DNA from: Neoarius graeffei
Taxonomy: Eukaryota; Chordata; Actinopteri; Siluriformes; Ariidae
Length of the DNA stretch: 64,000 bases
Reading direction: 5' to 3'
Assembly (NCBI RefSeq): GCF_027579695.1
Contig: NC_083572.1
Location: 13,724,915 to 13,788,914, forward strand
The position numbers and the translations under genes were made by a program. This document shows, one piece after another, positions 1 through 11,156 of this stretch (position 1 is the first letter of the stretch; the number at the start of each line of letters is the position of its first letter). Below the pieces are notes generated by a model. The model saw nothing but the letters and a program-made list of their open reading frames with translations. It had not been told where the DNA came from and did not search any database.

Positions 1-774
1 AATCATCACAGACTGTGGAAACTTCACACTGGGCTTCAAACACCTTGGATTCTGTGCCTCTCCACTCTACCTCCAGACTCTAGAACCGTGATTTCCAAAT
101 TAAATGCAAAATGTACTTTCATCTGAAAAGAGGACTTTGGACCACTGAGCAACAGTCCATTTCTTTCTCTCCTTAGCCCAGATAAGACACTTCTGACATT
201 GTCTCTGGCTCAGGAGTAGCTTGATATTAGGAATGCGAAAGTTGTATTCCCTTTCTTGAAGATGTCTGTTCGTGATGGGTCTTGATACACTGACACCAGC
301 CTCAGTCCACTCCTCGTGAAGCTCTCCCAAGTTCTTGAATCGACTTTTCTTGACAATCCTCTCAAGACTACGGCCATCCCTGTTGCTTGTGCACCTTTTC
401 CAGCCACCCTTTTCAGCAATGACCTTTTGTGGCTTACTCTCCTTGTGGAGGGCATCAGTGATCATCTTCTGGACAACAGTCAAGTCAGCAGTCTTCCCCA
501 TGATTGTGGTTGTGTGTACTGAACTAGCTCGAGAGATACGCTGTGTTCATACTGTTTTACTCAAACTCGAAATGAAATATTCTAATATTTTGAGATGGGT
601 TTATGTTTTTGTACTGTATGCCATACTGACTAAAATTAAAATAGAAAAATGCTTGAAACATTTTAGTTTATGTGTAATGAGTCTATAATATATAACATTT
701 TCACTTTCTTAAATAACTGATGGAAAATATTGAACTTTTTCACAATATTCTAATTTTTTGATATACACAAACAC
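1..774 (-). mobile_element. Tc1-like transposon, family A, cut by left window edge
   Basis: A minus-strand reading frame (501 down to 100) encodes the N-terminal half of a Tc1-type transposase. It starts MGKTADLT, has the paired helix-turn-helix region, and reaches the first catalytic aspartate in the motif VLFSDEST. The rest of the protein is beyond position 1 or broken by a stop near 100. The sequence from about 520 to 774 is the 5' flank and terminal repeat; its AT-rich end resembles a common fish Tc1 family whose ends read ATTCTAATTTTGTGAGAT. The copy is probably inactive. The exact right end is uncertain because another Tc1-like terminus begins at about 772. Confidence 0.75.
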
Positions 775-1265
775 AGTACTGTGCAAAAGTCTCAGACCCC
801 CTGTTTTTATATTACAAACGTTGTTATCGATTTCTATTTTATGACTTCTACATGATCAAGTCAGAACAAAAACATTTGAGAGTTTGTTTTCCAACACAAA
901 ATTAAATGCTATAGGAGAAAAAAAAAAAAAAAAAAAGTTTGTACCTGAGCAGCATGTTACAAAAGAGACCAATTTTCAGAATAAAAAAGAAAACATAACT
1001 TGGACAACCTTTATTGTCATTTAGTATGCAACAAGTGTACACCGAATGAAATTTCGTTGCAATCTGGCTCAGCACAGAATTAAATATGAAGTGGATTAGA
1101 TTAAATTATGCATCAGCAAAAATATTCATCTCATCTCATTATCTCTAGCCGCTTTATCCTGTTCTACAGGGTCGCAGGCAAGCTGGAGCCTATCCCAGCT
1201 GACTACGGGCGAAAGGCGGCGTACACCCTGGACAAGTCGCCAGGTCATCACAGGGCTGACACATA

Positions 1266-2625
1266 GGCCCTGTCCACATGGCAACAGATTCAGGTGACTC
1301 CGATACAATTGCTTATCGTTTAGGCCTGGCGTCCACACGGCACCGGCGTTTTGGGTGCCCAAAACGCAAATCTTTTTGAGAACGGGTTCCAGAGTGGAAA
1401 GATCTGGCAACGTTGCCGTTGTGAAGTCGTCTGGATGAGTAGAACGGATTTGTTTACGATGACATCGCAACCACATGACTGAGTGCTTCACGCCGGGTAG
1501 AAGTGTAACGAATATCACCAGGAAAAAGCCTTACAGAGCACTAGTGAGAGTGAAACACGAGCTTGGATATTATTATTATTATTATTATTATGTTCAGTGT
1601 TAGTTCACAGTAGTAATGCAAGAAGCAGAATAGTGACAGTAATAGTGAAGCAAAAACATGCAATTGTACAAACACTGCAGCTCTACAGCAAAATATTCAT
1701 TTATGAAATGGTCTGATTCTTAACACCAGTAGTGCCAATGATCTTCTCATTGCGATGCGAGTTGTCAACAAATCCTATAACTTGGTTCATGAAACGCGCT
1801 TACAAAATATTTTCACTGTGAATATTTATTGTGTAATGGTGCAATCCCGCCAGCAAAAATAGGGAAAAAAAAGGAGCGATCTCACCTCTTCAGATGTTGA
1901 TTTAAGTCCGACAATACATTCCTCAAAAAGGGCGTAGAGGAGCAAATTAATCCAATTTATTCCAGACCATTAAAGACGCCACCTTCCGCGTAGAATCATA
2001 CGTCATCCTCGCCGCCATATTGGATAGGTCAAAGCGGAGAATAAAGATTCATGTGCTGCCTTTAACTGTACCAACAGGTTTACCGTCCAAACGAGATCAC
2101 ATGGGATTACCTTTCACAGGTGAGAAACAAATTAATCCATCAATGTGTAGTATTCAATTTATTCCGGACCATTAAAGACGCCGCCTTCCGCGTAGAATCA
2201 TACGTCATCCTCGCCGCCATATTGGATAGGTCAAAGCGGAGAATAAAGATTAGCTGCGTTTAACTGTACCAACAGGTTTGCCGTCCGAACGAGATCACAT
2301 GGGATTACCTTTCACAGGTGAGACTGGAAAAATACTTTCCATTGTATTTGGTCATTATAATGTAATTTTACAAACAGATTTTCCTGACTTTATGGCTAAT
2401 ATGAAGTCTCGCGCATTATGCGCATGCGTACTTACTTACTTCTATTGTTCTGGTGTCTCCAAAGGGACCGTCTTACAGCGCCCCTAGAGGTGTGGCATGT
2501 GTATTGCATCGTTTTCAGCAAGCGTTGCGTTGCCATATGGACCTGATATTTTACTGATCGTTGCCCATTTGGATGCGATATATTTTTAAATAACATCTCG
2601 TTGCTGTTGTCGTGTGGATGTAGCC
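1266..2625. mobile_element. Non-autonomous DNA transposon with two THAP-type exon modules
   Basis: The ends GGCCCTGTCCACATGGCAAC and its imperfect inverse bound the element, which is inserted in a SINE with a 3-base duplication ATA (1263-1265 and 2626-2628), as expected for PIF/Harbinger-type insertion. Inside are two near copies of one module (about 1960-2125 and 2160-2330): a GC-rich start with a YY1-like GCCGCCATATTGG, then a short exon resembling the start of a THAP zinc finger, then a splice donor GGTGAG. In both copies the ATG and first codons are damaged. A better copy of the module lies at 32100-32400 in a different element. Confidence 0.6.
1568..1591. repeat. (ATT)n microsatellite
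   Basis: About eight tandem ATT units inside the DNA transposon at 1266-2625. Confidence 0.9.
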
Positions 2626-3040
2626 ATAGACACAGACAACCATTCACACTCACATTCACACCTACGGTCAATTTAGAGCCACCAATTAACCTAACCTGCA
2701 TGCCTTTGGACTGTGGGGGAAACCGGAGCACCCGGAGGAAACCCACGTGGACACGGGGAGAACATGCAAACGCCACACAGAAAGGCCCTCGCCGGCCACG
2801 GGGCTCGAACCCAGACCTTCTTGCTGTGAGGTGACCACCGTGCCGCCCCAGCAAAAATATTATAACGTGCAAATAATGAAGGCTGCTGGATTTTGGTGCA
2901 AAGTGAAGACGCGAGTGTGACAATCAAAGTGTCCAGAAGAACTGTGGCTGGTCCTGCAAGATGCTCAGTAAAACCTACAGCTGATTTACTTAGAAAACTG
3001 CACTTGCTAAACCTTAGACTATTTTTTTTTTTTTACTTTG

Positions 3041-3214
3041 TTAACTCTTTACCCCTTAATGATGACCCCATGTATATCCCATAATGACAACATACGACAC
3101 CTTGTCTAAAACCTTGTCTTTAGACTTTTTTTCTTGTAAATATGTTTGAAGGGTGAACAGTATATACATATACAAGGGTGGCTGTAGCAACTGCTTTAAG
3201 GGGTAAAGAGTTAA
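3041..3214. mobile_element. piggyBac-like MITE with TTAA ends
   Basis: Perfect 19-base terminal inverted repeats TTAACTCTTTACCCCTTAA at 3041-3059 and, inverted, at 3196-3214. The outer four bases on each side are TTAA, the piggyBac target. The CTCTTT-type termini fit vertebrate piggyBac ends. With 174 bp it has no coding capacity and would depend on a transposase elsewhere. Confidence 0.7.
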
Positions 3215-3870
3215 GCCATTTATAGTTTTTTTTTAAATGTTGAAACATTTCATTTCATTGTGTTGTTTTACAATCAGGGTACGCAAGCTAAAAATCACAT
3301 TTAACACTTCTTCAATATCAAAAGGCTTGACTAAATAAACTTGGTTGTTTACTGTAGCCCTGTGATAGCTCTATTTACCATGCAAAAAAAAAAATTTTGG
3401 TGATAACGTTATTTTTGGTGAATATATGGCAATATATGTCATATTTAGCAAAATTACTCGTGTCATTTAGAAAAAGTGCTTTTTTGACCACAGGTAGCTC
3501 CAAAAGGGATGCACTTAAATCATTCTTTATACCATAAAACAAATATTTGGTTCCATATCATTGGAAACATAGTTAAGTTTTAATGTTGAATGCCAGTAAG
3601 TTTTCAGACTGTTTTGATCAAATTAGTATGTAATTGTGTAAAAAAAAAAAAAAGTCCTCTCCGAGACAGCTAATTTTTCAATATAAAATAACATATCTAA
3701 AATGATTATTTTCATCCTAAAATGTGGTCAAGATATTGGGACATAAATATTAGAGACAACTAACACAAAGCTTACAGCCTTATATTTAAAAGCACTATGG
3801 AAGTAGCGGATTCTGAATTGTCAAAAAAAAAAAAGTTCTCTCCAAGAATCACTTCATTTGTTTCTCCCAT

Positions 3871-4248
3871 AGGGCGGCACGGTGGTGTAGTGGTTAGCGC
3901 TGTCGCCTCACAGCAAGAAGGTCCTGGGTTCGAGCCCCGGGGCCGGCGAGGGCCTTTCTGTGTGGAGTTTGCACGTTCTCCCCGTGGGTTTCCTCCGGGT
4001 GCTCCGGTTTCCCCCACAGTCCAAAGACATGCAGGTTAGGTTAACTGGTGACTCTAAATTGACCGTAGGTGTGAATGTGAGTGTGAATGGTTGTCTGTGT
4101 CTATGTGTCAGCCCTGTGATGACCTGGCGACTTGTCCAGGGTGTACCCCGCCTTTCGCCCGTAGTCAGCTGGGATAGGCTCCAGCTTGCCTGCGACCCTG
4201 TAGAAGGATAAAGCGGCTAGAGATAATGAATGAATGAATGAATGAATG
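3871..4248 (+). mobile_element. tRNA-derived SINE (copy b), complete
   Basis: Full-length plus-strand copy from the tRNA-like head (A box GGTGTAGTGGTTAGCG, B box GGTTCGAGCCCC) through the central domain to a (GAAT)n tail. Target-site duplication TTTCTCCCAT at 3861-3870 and 4249-4258. Confidence 0.9.
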
Positions 4249-4490
4249 TTTCTCCCATCTTATAGCAGATTACACAAAACTACCATACACACGTCAAAAA
4301 ATTACCTGAAATCTGTTCTTTAACTTGTCCTTCACTTAAAAACTGGTACAAGACACAAACTTTGTACACTGATTGTAAAACAACCCTTATTTTCAAGCCA
4401 TTTTTGCTCTACGGCATGTGCCTCAGACTTTTTGCCCAGTATTATAGAGGCTGTATCTGAAATACACACAGTACTAGGACACTATATACA

Positions 4491-5018
4491 CACTACCGTT
4501 CAAAAGTTTGGGGTCACCCAGACAATTTTGTGTTTTCCATGAAAAGTCACACTTTTATTTACCACCATAAGTTGTAAAATGAATAGAAAATATAGTCAAG
4601 ACATTTTTCTGGCCATTTTGAGCATTTAATCGACCCCACAAATGTGACGCTCCAGAAACTCAATCTGCTCAAAGGAAGGTCAGTTTTATAGCTTCTCTAA
4701 AGAGCTCAACTGTTTTCAGCTGTGCTAACATGATTGTACAAGGGTTTTCTAATCATCCATTAGCCTTCTGAGGCAATGAGCAAACACATTGTACCATTAG
4801 AACACTGGAGTGAGAGTTGCTGGAAATGGGCCTCTATACACCTATGGAGATATTGCACCAAAAACCAGACATTTGCAGCTAGAATAATCATTTACCACAT
4901 TAGGAATGTATAGAGTGGATTTCTGATTAGTTTAAAGTGATCTTCATTGAAAAGAACAGTGCTTTTCTTTCAAAAATAAGGACATTTCAAAGTGACCCCA
5001 AACTTTTGAACGGTAGTG
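4491..5018. mobile_element. Tc1-type MITE, about 530 bp (copy 1)
   Basis: Inverted ends CACTACCGTTCAAAAG... at both termini and no transposase frame. A second copy in the opposite orientation lies at 27632-28155 and matches over nearly its whole length, so both are near-complete members of one family. Confidence 0.8.
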
Positions 5019-5452
5019 TATATAATTACCTATATGAAGATAATATTCCACCTGGTTGCTATGGAAACAGCAGGAGGGGACTAATATTTAGTAATGAAGT
5101 TAGTATGGATGTTTTGGACGTAGCTACTGAAGGCTACTAGTAGAAACATATTGTGTAAAAAAAAAAAAAAGAGTGAAGAAGGACTTTTGCTACACTTTAA
5201 GGTTAAAGGATAAACACTTTTTGAAGCACACAGGTTCTAGCAGCCGCCATGTTACCAATAAACCCAAAAAAAAAAAACCTCCTGAATGAATGCTACAACC
5301 TTTACAGCTAACTTGCTATGATAATAAATATATTTCAGATTTTTTTTAAAAAAATAAACACAAACCTGAAATATGACACAAATCAGGCTGCACTGTGTGT
5401 GTTAGTGTTAGCCTGCCCTGACCACCTGCTAACAGACTCGAGTCCTCCTCAC

Positions 5453-5494
5453 CTTGCCTTTGAGATCCAGGATGAAGACCGCTGAAGCAGACAT
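5453..5494 (-). CDS. ap1m2: AP-1 complex subunit mu (mu1 adaptin), first coding exon only
   Basis: The minus strand from 5494 reads ATG plus 13 codons, giving MSASAVFILDLKGK, followed directly by a splice donor GTGAGG (5452-5447), phase 0. This is the conserved N-terminus of mu1 adaptins: human AP1M2 begins MSASAVFILDVKGK and AP1M1 MSASAVYVLDLKGK, as I recall them. FILD favours AP1M2, the leucine before KGK favours AP1M1. The exon is too short for ordinary ORF listing. Mu1 binds tyrosine-based sorting signals as part of the AP-1 clathrin adaptor at the trans-Golgi and endosomes. No second exon is visible in 1-5450, so the gene continues beyond the left edge with an intron over 5.4 kb. A CpG-rich promoter lies just upstream. 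An isolated chance match is unlikely given ATG, 14 matching codons and donor together. Confidence 0.72.
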
Positions 5495-5599
5495 GACTGA
5501 CAATTAACCGTCTAAAAACAATGCTTACAAATATATCACTTAAAATCGGTTTGGTTACCAACTTAAAAACACTTTATGTCCATCAACAACCCTGTATTT

Positions 5600-5770
5600 A
5601 ACGGTAAACAATCAGCACACTCTCGAATTCCTCTGTTTCCTTTCCTTGTGCAGCGTGCTGACGTCACACTGCGTAACGCCAGGTAAAACATTAACCGAGC
5701 TCACCTGCACTGTGCGCGAGAGCAGCAACGGGGGCCACGTCATCGCTAATGCGGAAGTAAATTCACACGT
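5600..5770 (-). promoter_or_regulatory. Probable ap1m2 promoter / 5' UTR with CRE and ETS sites
   Basis: CpG-rich stretch about 110-270 bp upstream of the mu1 adaptin ATG, in an otherwise AT-rich region. It holds a full palindromic CRE TGACGTCA (5659-5666) and an ETS-type GCGGAAGT (5751-5758). No convincing TATA box. A Tc1 element begins at 5795, so the promoter is hemmed in by transposon sequence. The exact start site cannot be read. Confidence 0.5.
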
Positions 5771-5898
5771 TTCTTTATTATTGACCTGAAGAAGTACACT
5801 ATATTGCCAAAAGTATTTGCTCACCCATCCTCTCTGTACATCTCTGGTTACAGATACAACCTACCTGTCTGCAAGACAAAGAGTTTCAGAGGAACGCA

Positions 5899-6918
5899 GA
5901 GGCAAGGCAAGGCAAGGCAAGTTTATTTATATAGCACATTTCATACACAATGGCAGTTCAATGTGCTTTACAGAAGTAAAAACAAAAACAGTAAACAATA
6001 GAGAAATAAAATTACATAAAATAATTTTATTTTTATTCTAAAACAATTAATTAAAAGAATTAAAAGAAAATAATAAGAATTAAACAATAGTAAAAAATAA
6101 AATAATAAAATGAAGTAGTAGTTCAAATAGGATGAGAAGAAAAAAAAACCCTAAAAGAAAATAGGTCTGCACACTGCTGGATACGCTCCAAAAAATAAAC
6201 TTTATTTAATTAAAACAAGCAACGTTTTGATCACCCTGGATCTTCATCAGGCATATGATATGCCTGATGAAGATCCAGGGTGATCAAAACGTTGCTTGTT
6301 TTAATTAAATAAAGTTTATTTTTTGGAGCGTATCCAGCAGTGTGCAGACCTATTTTCTTTTATTGTCTGACATTTTTGTCTGGCACCTGCAAAGAGTTTT
6401 TGGATGTGCGCACCCTACTCAAACGATTATAAGAAAAAAAAAACCAGCAGAATAGAATAAAGAATAAAATAGGATAAAGTTAAAGTAAATTTAAAACATG
6501 CAGAGAAGTAAAGATTATAAAGAATGTAAAGAAGACAATATTAATTATTTAACAGAAAGCATCTGAAAACAGCTTGGTCTTTAATCTAGATTTGAAGCTG
6601 CCAACAGCAGGAGCATTTTTAATGTCCTCTGGCAGTTGGTTCCATAGCTGTACTGCATAGTAGCTAAAAGCTGCTTCACCACACTTTGTTTTAACAACTG
6701 GTTTTAATAGTAAATTTTTCTGTTTTGATCTGGTAGATCTGGTTGGGTTAGGCCGCTGCAACATATCAGAGAGGTAATTGGGCCCTGTACCATTTAGAGA
6801 TTTGTATACCAGCAGCAATACTTTAAAGTCAATTCTGTAGCTTACTGGAAGCCAGTGAAGGGACCTTAGAATTGGAGTAATGTGCTCTGTTCTTTTTGTT
6901 CGTGTGAGGAGAGCTATC
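5899..6918 (-). mobile_element. LINE fragment, 3' end of ORF2 plus 3' UTR
   Basis: The minus-strand frame 6818-6549 encodes 89 residues typical of the C-terminus of jockey/L2-type LINE proteins (LLVYKSLNGTGPNYLSDML, later AVQLWNQLPEDIKNA and a final FKSRLKTKLF). The 3' UTR runs to 5899, ending in a (TTGCC)n tail preceded by the common fish motif TTTATTTATATAGCACATTT. It is 5'-truncated and interrupted by the palindrome at 6152-6362. Confidence 0.75.
6152..6362. repeat. Perfect 211-bp palindrome
   Basis: Two 105-base arms are exact reverse complements around a single unpaired G at 6257 (centre GCATATGATATGC). The arm carries the motif AACGTTTTGATCACCCTGG, part of a dispersed fish repeat whose other half reads TGATGAAGATCCAGGGTGAT. 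It lies inside the LINE 3' UTR. I compared the arms base by base and saw no mismatch. Confidence 0.93.
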
Positions 6919-6921
6919 TAA

Positions 6922-7719
6922 CACTACGTTCAGACTGCAACCTGAAATGACCCATATCCGATTTGTTGTGAAATCCGATTTTTTTGTTAGGCCGTTCACA
7001 TTACCAAGAGACTTGTATGCGATCTCCAATATGAACGGAAAACGACCCAAAAGTGTCCCACATGCGCAAATTGACATGTAATAAGCACATCTACGTAATA
7101 CGTAAACAAAAAAAAAGCGCACTCTTCAAGTTTGCAAGTAAAGCATGGAGATGAGGCGAGACCTGGCGATGTGGTTTTTGTGGCGGCAGCGGAACTCACA
7201 CAATAATCTGATTAATGTGGGCAGCAGACTAATGAGACCGAAGGTGTCAAATTACTGGAAATTTCCAGAACAATCTTATAATCTTGTAATACAGGATGGT
7301 TTAAGTTATAAATCAGTTATAGAAACTGTTTTATTTAATCAGGCTAACAGATCAACATCCAGGTCCCTACCAAATCCACCATTAGCTTGATCAATTCTAT
7401 AAAAGTCTATTTAAATTCTGAAAACTGTACAAATGTTGTTGTTTTCCACCAAAGAGGCGGGATTAGCCAACGCAGAATAGTGACGTTTGTCTCTTGTTGA
7501 TGACGTGTAGGTCGCATGAATGCGACCTGTCCGGTCAGACTGCAGTCGCATGTGAAAATATCGGATATGCATCGGAATTAGGACCACATATCCAAGCGGC
7601 CTGGGTCGCATATGATCGGATCTGTGTCATTCAGATTGTCAATAACAAATCGGATACAGGTCGCATATGGGCAAAAAAATCGGATATGGGTCGTTTCAGG
7701 GTGCAGTCTGAACGTAGTG
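6922..7719. mobile_element. PIF/Harbinger-type MITE, 798 bp
   Basis: Long inverted ends starting CACTACGTTCAGACTGCA and extending over 40 bp (including CCATATCCGATTT) bound the element. It is flanked by a 3-base TAA duplication (6919-6921 and 7720-7722), the Harbinger target. A short frame starting MEMRRDLAMWFLW at 7145 could be a transposase N-terminal remnant but is not recognisable with confidence. It sits at the junction of two oppositely oriented LINE fragments. Confidence 0.75.
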
Positions 7720-7722
7720 TAA

Positions 7723-9348
7723 GAAACAGGCAACAGTTTGTGCAGATAGGTGACCGTAAATCTGATTTCATGAACATTACATGTGGGGTACCACAGGGGT
7801 CAATATTAGGTCCGAAATTATTCATATTATATATCAATGACATATGTAGAATTTCGCAAGTACTGAAATTTGTTTTGTTTGCAGACGACACCAATATTTT
7901 TTGTTCCGGTGAGAATTTGCAGCAGACTTTGGAGACAATCACAACTGAAATAAATAAACTAAAACTATGGTTGGACAAAAATAAATTATCATTAAATCTA
8001 AACAAAACAAAGATCATGTTGTTTGGGAGACACAAAATAGATTGTAATGTAGAATTGATAATAGACAATACTAAGATAGAAATGGTACAGGAAATTAAAT
8101 TTCTTGGTGTGATTTTGGATCGTAAAGTCTGCTGGAAACCTCATGTAGGATACATACGAGCAAAACTGGCAAAGTGCTCTGCAATTCTGTGGAAAACAAA
8201 ACATATTCTTGATTGCAAATCTTTACATACTCTATATTACTCGTTATTTTTGCCATATCTGACTTACTGTGTCGAAGTCTGGGGAAACACCTACAAAACC
8301 ACTCTGCAGCCGATATGTACAATACAGAAAAGAGCAATAAGGACAATAAACAAAACAGGATACAGAGATCACACAAACTCACTATTCATAAAATCACACA
8401 CGTTGAAATTTATGGATCTGGTCAAATTCAGAACAGCACAAATAATGTACAAAGCGAGAAATAATCTATTGCCAAAAAATATACAAGGAATGTTTAGTGA
8501 GAGAGAGGGGGGATATAATCTAAGGGGAGACCTAAATTTTAAAAAAACCAAAGGTTCAAACAAATATGAAAAGCATGTGCGTATCGAGCTGTGGGGTGAC
8601 TTTATGGAACAGACTGGAGACAGAAATAAAACAAAGTGCAAATATAAATCTGTTTAAAAAAGGTACAAAAAATATTTTTAAACAAGTATATAGAAGAGGA
8701 AGTATGTTAACAGAGGATGATGAGGGATAAATAGAATAGGGTTGATTGTTATATTAGAACTAAGTATATGGTATAGGTATATATTTATTTATGGGGATAG
8801 TTTGTATATTCATATTTACAGGGATAGGTATGTAGTAGATATTTATTTTTGTAATTATATATTTATATAGATATTTATGAAGTGTATATATGGTATATAG
8901 TATATATATTTTTTGTAATTATATATTTATATAGATATTTATGAAGTGTATATATGGTATGTAGTATATATTTATTTTTGTAATTAAATATTTATATAGA
9001 TATTTATGAAGTGTATATATATGGTATGTAGTATATATTTATTTTTGTAATTATATAGATATTCATGAAGTGTATATATGGTATATATTTTTATAGGGGT
9101 ATTAATGTAGTTTGGATTTCGGGGTAGTTAAAAAGGGGTGGGAAATTAAAAAAGTATTGTACTTCTTCCCACTCCTTTTTCGAACAATGTGCGGTGTTTT
9201 GTAATGTCTTAGCTCTTTATGTTTTTTTTTTTTTTTTTTAATTTCTCATTTTCTTTCTTTTGTATGTACAAATAGTTACATACATTTTTTATACATGTTC
9301 GAAATAAAAATAAATTCATTCATTCATTCATTCATTCATTCATTCAAG
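7723..9348 (+). mobile_element. Jockey-superfamily LINE, 5'-truncated, with RT domain
   Basis: From 7723 the frame ending at 8657 encodes the second half of a reverse transcriptase: the finger motif GVPQGSILGP, the catalytic box FADDTN (YxDD equivalent), a KFLGVILD motif, and the C-terminal LPYLTYCVEVWGNTYK block. The first RT motifs, the endonuclease and ORF1 are missing. The last codons diverge after a probable frameshift near 8560. The 3' UTR holds a 64-bp tandem repeat and ends in a (CATT)n tail at 9317-9346. Clade (L2, CR1 or Rex-like) is not settled. Confidence 0.8.
8870..9080. repeat. Tandem repeat, period about 64 bp, four copies
   Basis: AT-rich units beginning ATGAAGTGTATATATGGTAT start at about 8877, 8941, 9006 and 9065, spaced 64, 65 and 59 bases. 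They lie in the 3' UTR of the LINE. Confidence 0.85.
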
Positions 9349-9733
9349 TTTTGTCCCCTCTGCTATTAGAGAGATTAATAATATAACTTCTAAACATAGG
9401 CTGTAATAGCACAATTTATTTTATTTGTTTTATAATTCATTTTTAATTTGTTTAGATATTTAAGGATCTTATCAGTCTCATTTTATTACATATTCATCAA
9501 TCTGTCATGGCTGGTATATCACTGTTTTTTTTTTTTACACAATGTGACACTATGTCACTCTAGGATGCGTTTCTTTGGTACTGTCTAATGTTTACTGTTT
9601 TTAAACATTTCTGCAATATTTCAAATGTTTCTATGTTAAGCGTGTCCTTTGTTTTAAATGTTTTGTATGAGTGGAGATCACTTGGCTGCACACCAAATCT
9701 ACCTTTGGGTACAAATAAAGTTATCTAATCTAA
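9349..9733 (+). repeat. AT-rich tail of the inserted block, LINE-like 3' end
   Basis: No gene. The end at 9700-9733 (ACAAATAAAGTTATCTAATC) resembles another LINE 3' terminus with a short tail, directly abutting the resumed Tc1 sequence at 9734. Confidence 0.4.
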
Positions 9734-9878
9734 TCCAAATTATCGGAATCAGGTGTTCCAATCACTTCCATGGCCACAGGTGTATAAAATCAAGCACCTA
9801 GGCATGCAGACTGTTTTTACAAACATTTGTGAAAGAATGGATCACTCTCAGGAGCTCAGTGAATGCTAGCGTGGAACT

Positions 9879-10868
9879 GTGATAGGATGCCGCCTGTGCA
9901 ACAAATCCAGTCGTGAAATTTCCTCGCTCCTAAATATTCCACAGTCAACTGTCAGCTGTATTATAAGAAAATGGAAGTGTTTGGGAATGACAGCAACTCA
10001 ACCACGAAGTGGTAGGCCACGTAAACTGACGGAGCGGGGTCAGTGGATGCTGATGCGCATAGTGCGAAGAGGTCGCCAACTTTCTGCAGAGTCAATCACT
10101 ACAGACCTCCAAACTTCATGTGGCCTTCAGATTAGCTCAAGAACAGTGCACAGAGAGCTTCATGGAATGGGTTTCCATGGTTGAGCAGCTGCATCCAAGC
10201 CATACATCACCAAGTGCAATGCAGAGTGTCAGATGCAGTGGTGTAAAGCACGCCACCACTGGACTCTAGAGCAGTGGAGACACGTTCTCTGGAGTGACGA
10301 ATCGCGCTTCTCCATCTGGCAATCTGATGGACGAGTCTGGGTTCAGCGGTTGCCAGGAGAACGGTACTTGTCTGACTGCATTGTGCCAAGTGTAAAGTTT
10401 GGTGGAGGGGGGATTTTGGTGTGGGGTTGTTTTTCAGGAGCTGGGCTTGGCCCCTTAGTTCCAGTGAAAGGAACTCTGAATACTTCAGCATACCAAGACA
10501 TTTTGGACAATTCCATGCTCCCAACTTTGTGGGAACAGTTTGGAGCTGGCCCCTTCCTCTTCCAACATGACTGTGCACCAGTGCACAAAGCAAGGTCCAT
10601 CAAGACATGGATGACAGAGTCTGGTGTGGATGAACTTGACTGGCCTGCACAGAGTCCTGACCTCAACCCGATAGAACACCTTTGGGATGAATTAGAGCAG
10701 AGAGTGAGAGCCAGGCCTTCTCGTCCAACATCAGCGTGTGACCTCACAAATGCGCTTCTGGAAGAATGGTCAAAAATTCCCATAAACACACTGCTAAACC
10801 TTGTGGACAGCCTTCCCAGAAGAGTTGAAGCTGTTCTAGCTGCAAAGGGTGGACCGACGACATATTGA
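9879..10868 (+). pseudogene. Tc1 transposase, family B, broken by nonsense codons
   Basis: Two in-phase segments (9879-10184 and 10233-10868) cover most of a DD34E transposase. The N-terminal segment holds the helix-turn-helix DNA-binding region with a GRPRK hook. The second holds the catalytic triad: D in LWSDESR, D in FQHDCAPVH, and E in [11 protein letters not shown], with 34 residues between the last two. A TGA after GFHG, where this family normally has arginine, looks like a decayed CGA codon. A TAG upstream of 9879 removes the usual start. The catalytic domain is otherwise intact. Confidence 0.88.
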
Positions 10869-11156
10869 ACCCTATGAATTAGGAATGGGATGTCACTTAA
10901 GCTCATATGTGAGTCAAGGCAGGTGAGCGAATGCTTTTGGCAATATAGTGTACCTCTTTGATCACTTGGACGTGGCTTACTCCCTTAGTATCAAAGATTT
11001 TTTTTCTATTATGAAAATCCTGAAAAGAAATCCCTGGAATATGTTGTGAATTTTGCAAGCTAAATGTTTTGTTCATAAACAAAAATGGCAAAAATTCCAA
11101 CCCTCTTTCTCTCTCTTCTCCTTAGAAATGGAAACATTCTTTAAGTCTTTAAATAC

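Larger units (their letters stand above)
1127..2849 (-). mobile_element. tRNA-derived SINE (copy a), split by a later insertion
   Basis: Minus-oriented SINE of the family that recurs 15 times here: a tRNA-like head with A and B boxes (GGCGGCACGGTGGTGTAG start), a central conserved domain (CACAGTCCAAAGACATGCAG), and a tail ending in GAGATGAGATGA repeats. Target-site duplications AGCAAAAATATT lie at 1115-1126 and 2850-2861. A second element (1266-2625) sits inside it, flanked by a 3-base duplication ATA. The layout resembles the V-SINE superfamily; that assignment is from memory. Confidence 0.85.
772..4444. repeat. Possible degraded Tc1-like element bounded by inverted ends
   Basis: The left end TACTGTGCAAAAGTCTCAGA (about 774) and the reverse complement of the right end near 4444 (TACTGGGCAAAAAGTCTGAG) are similar and inverted. 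The stretch 2880-3000 resembles decayed transposase-coding sequence of this kind. Later insertions (SINEs, two MITEs) fill most of the interior. The pairing of the two ends is inference from about 18 of 24 matching bases. Confidence 0.35.
5795..10952 (+). mobile_element. Tc1-like transposon, family B, split by 3.9 kb of insertions
   Basis: The left end TACACTATATTGCCAAAAGT at 5795 is matched by its inverse ending at 10952. After about 35 bp the left end breaks off (5829) and the element resumes at about 9734 (GGAATCAGGTGTTCCAATCA), which is normally adjacent to the terminus in this family. Everything in between (LINE pieces, a palindrome, a Harbinger-type MITE) is inserted later. The transposase remnant is at 9879-10868. 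Confidence 0.85.

Noticed and set aside
2432-2923. Recurrent frames (2432-2923, 3772-4211, 11440-11799, 49613-49900, 58200-58658 and others) sharing [32 protein letters not shown]
   Set aside because: These are translations of the SINE in its various copies. The shared peptide reflects the repeat, not a gene family.
7494-7720. N-terminal part of the 387-codon frame ending at 8657
   Set aside because: The first 75 or so codons are Harbinger MITE sequence joined by chance to the LINE reverse transcriptase; they are not part of the protein.
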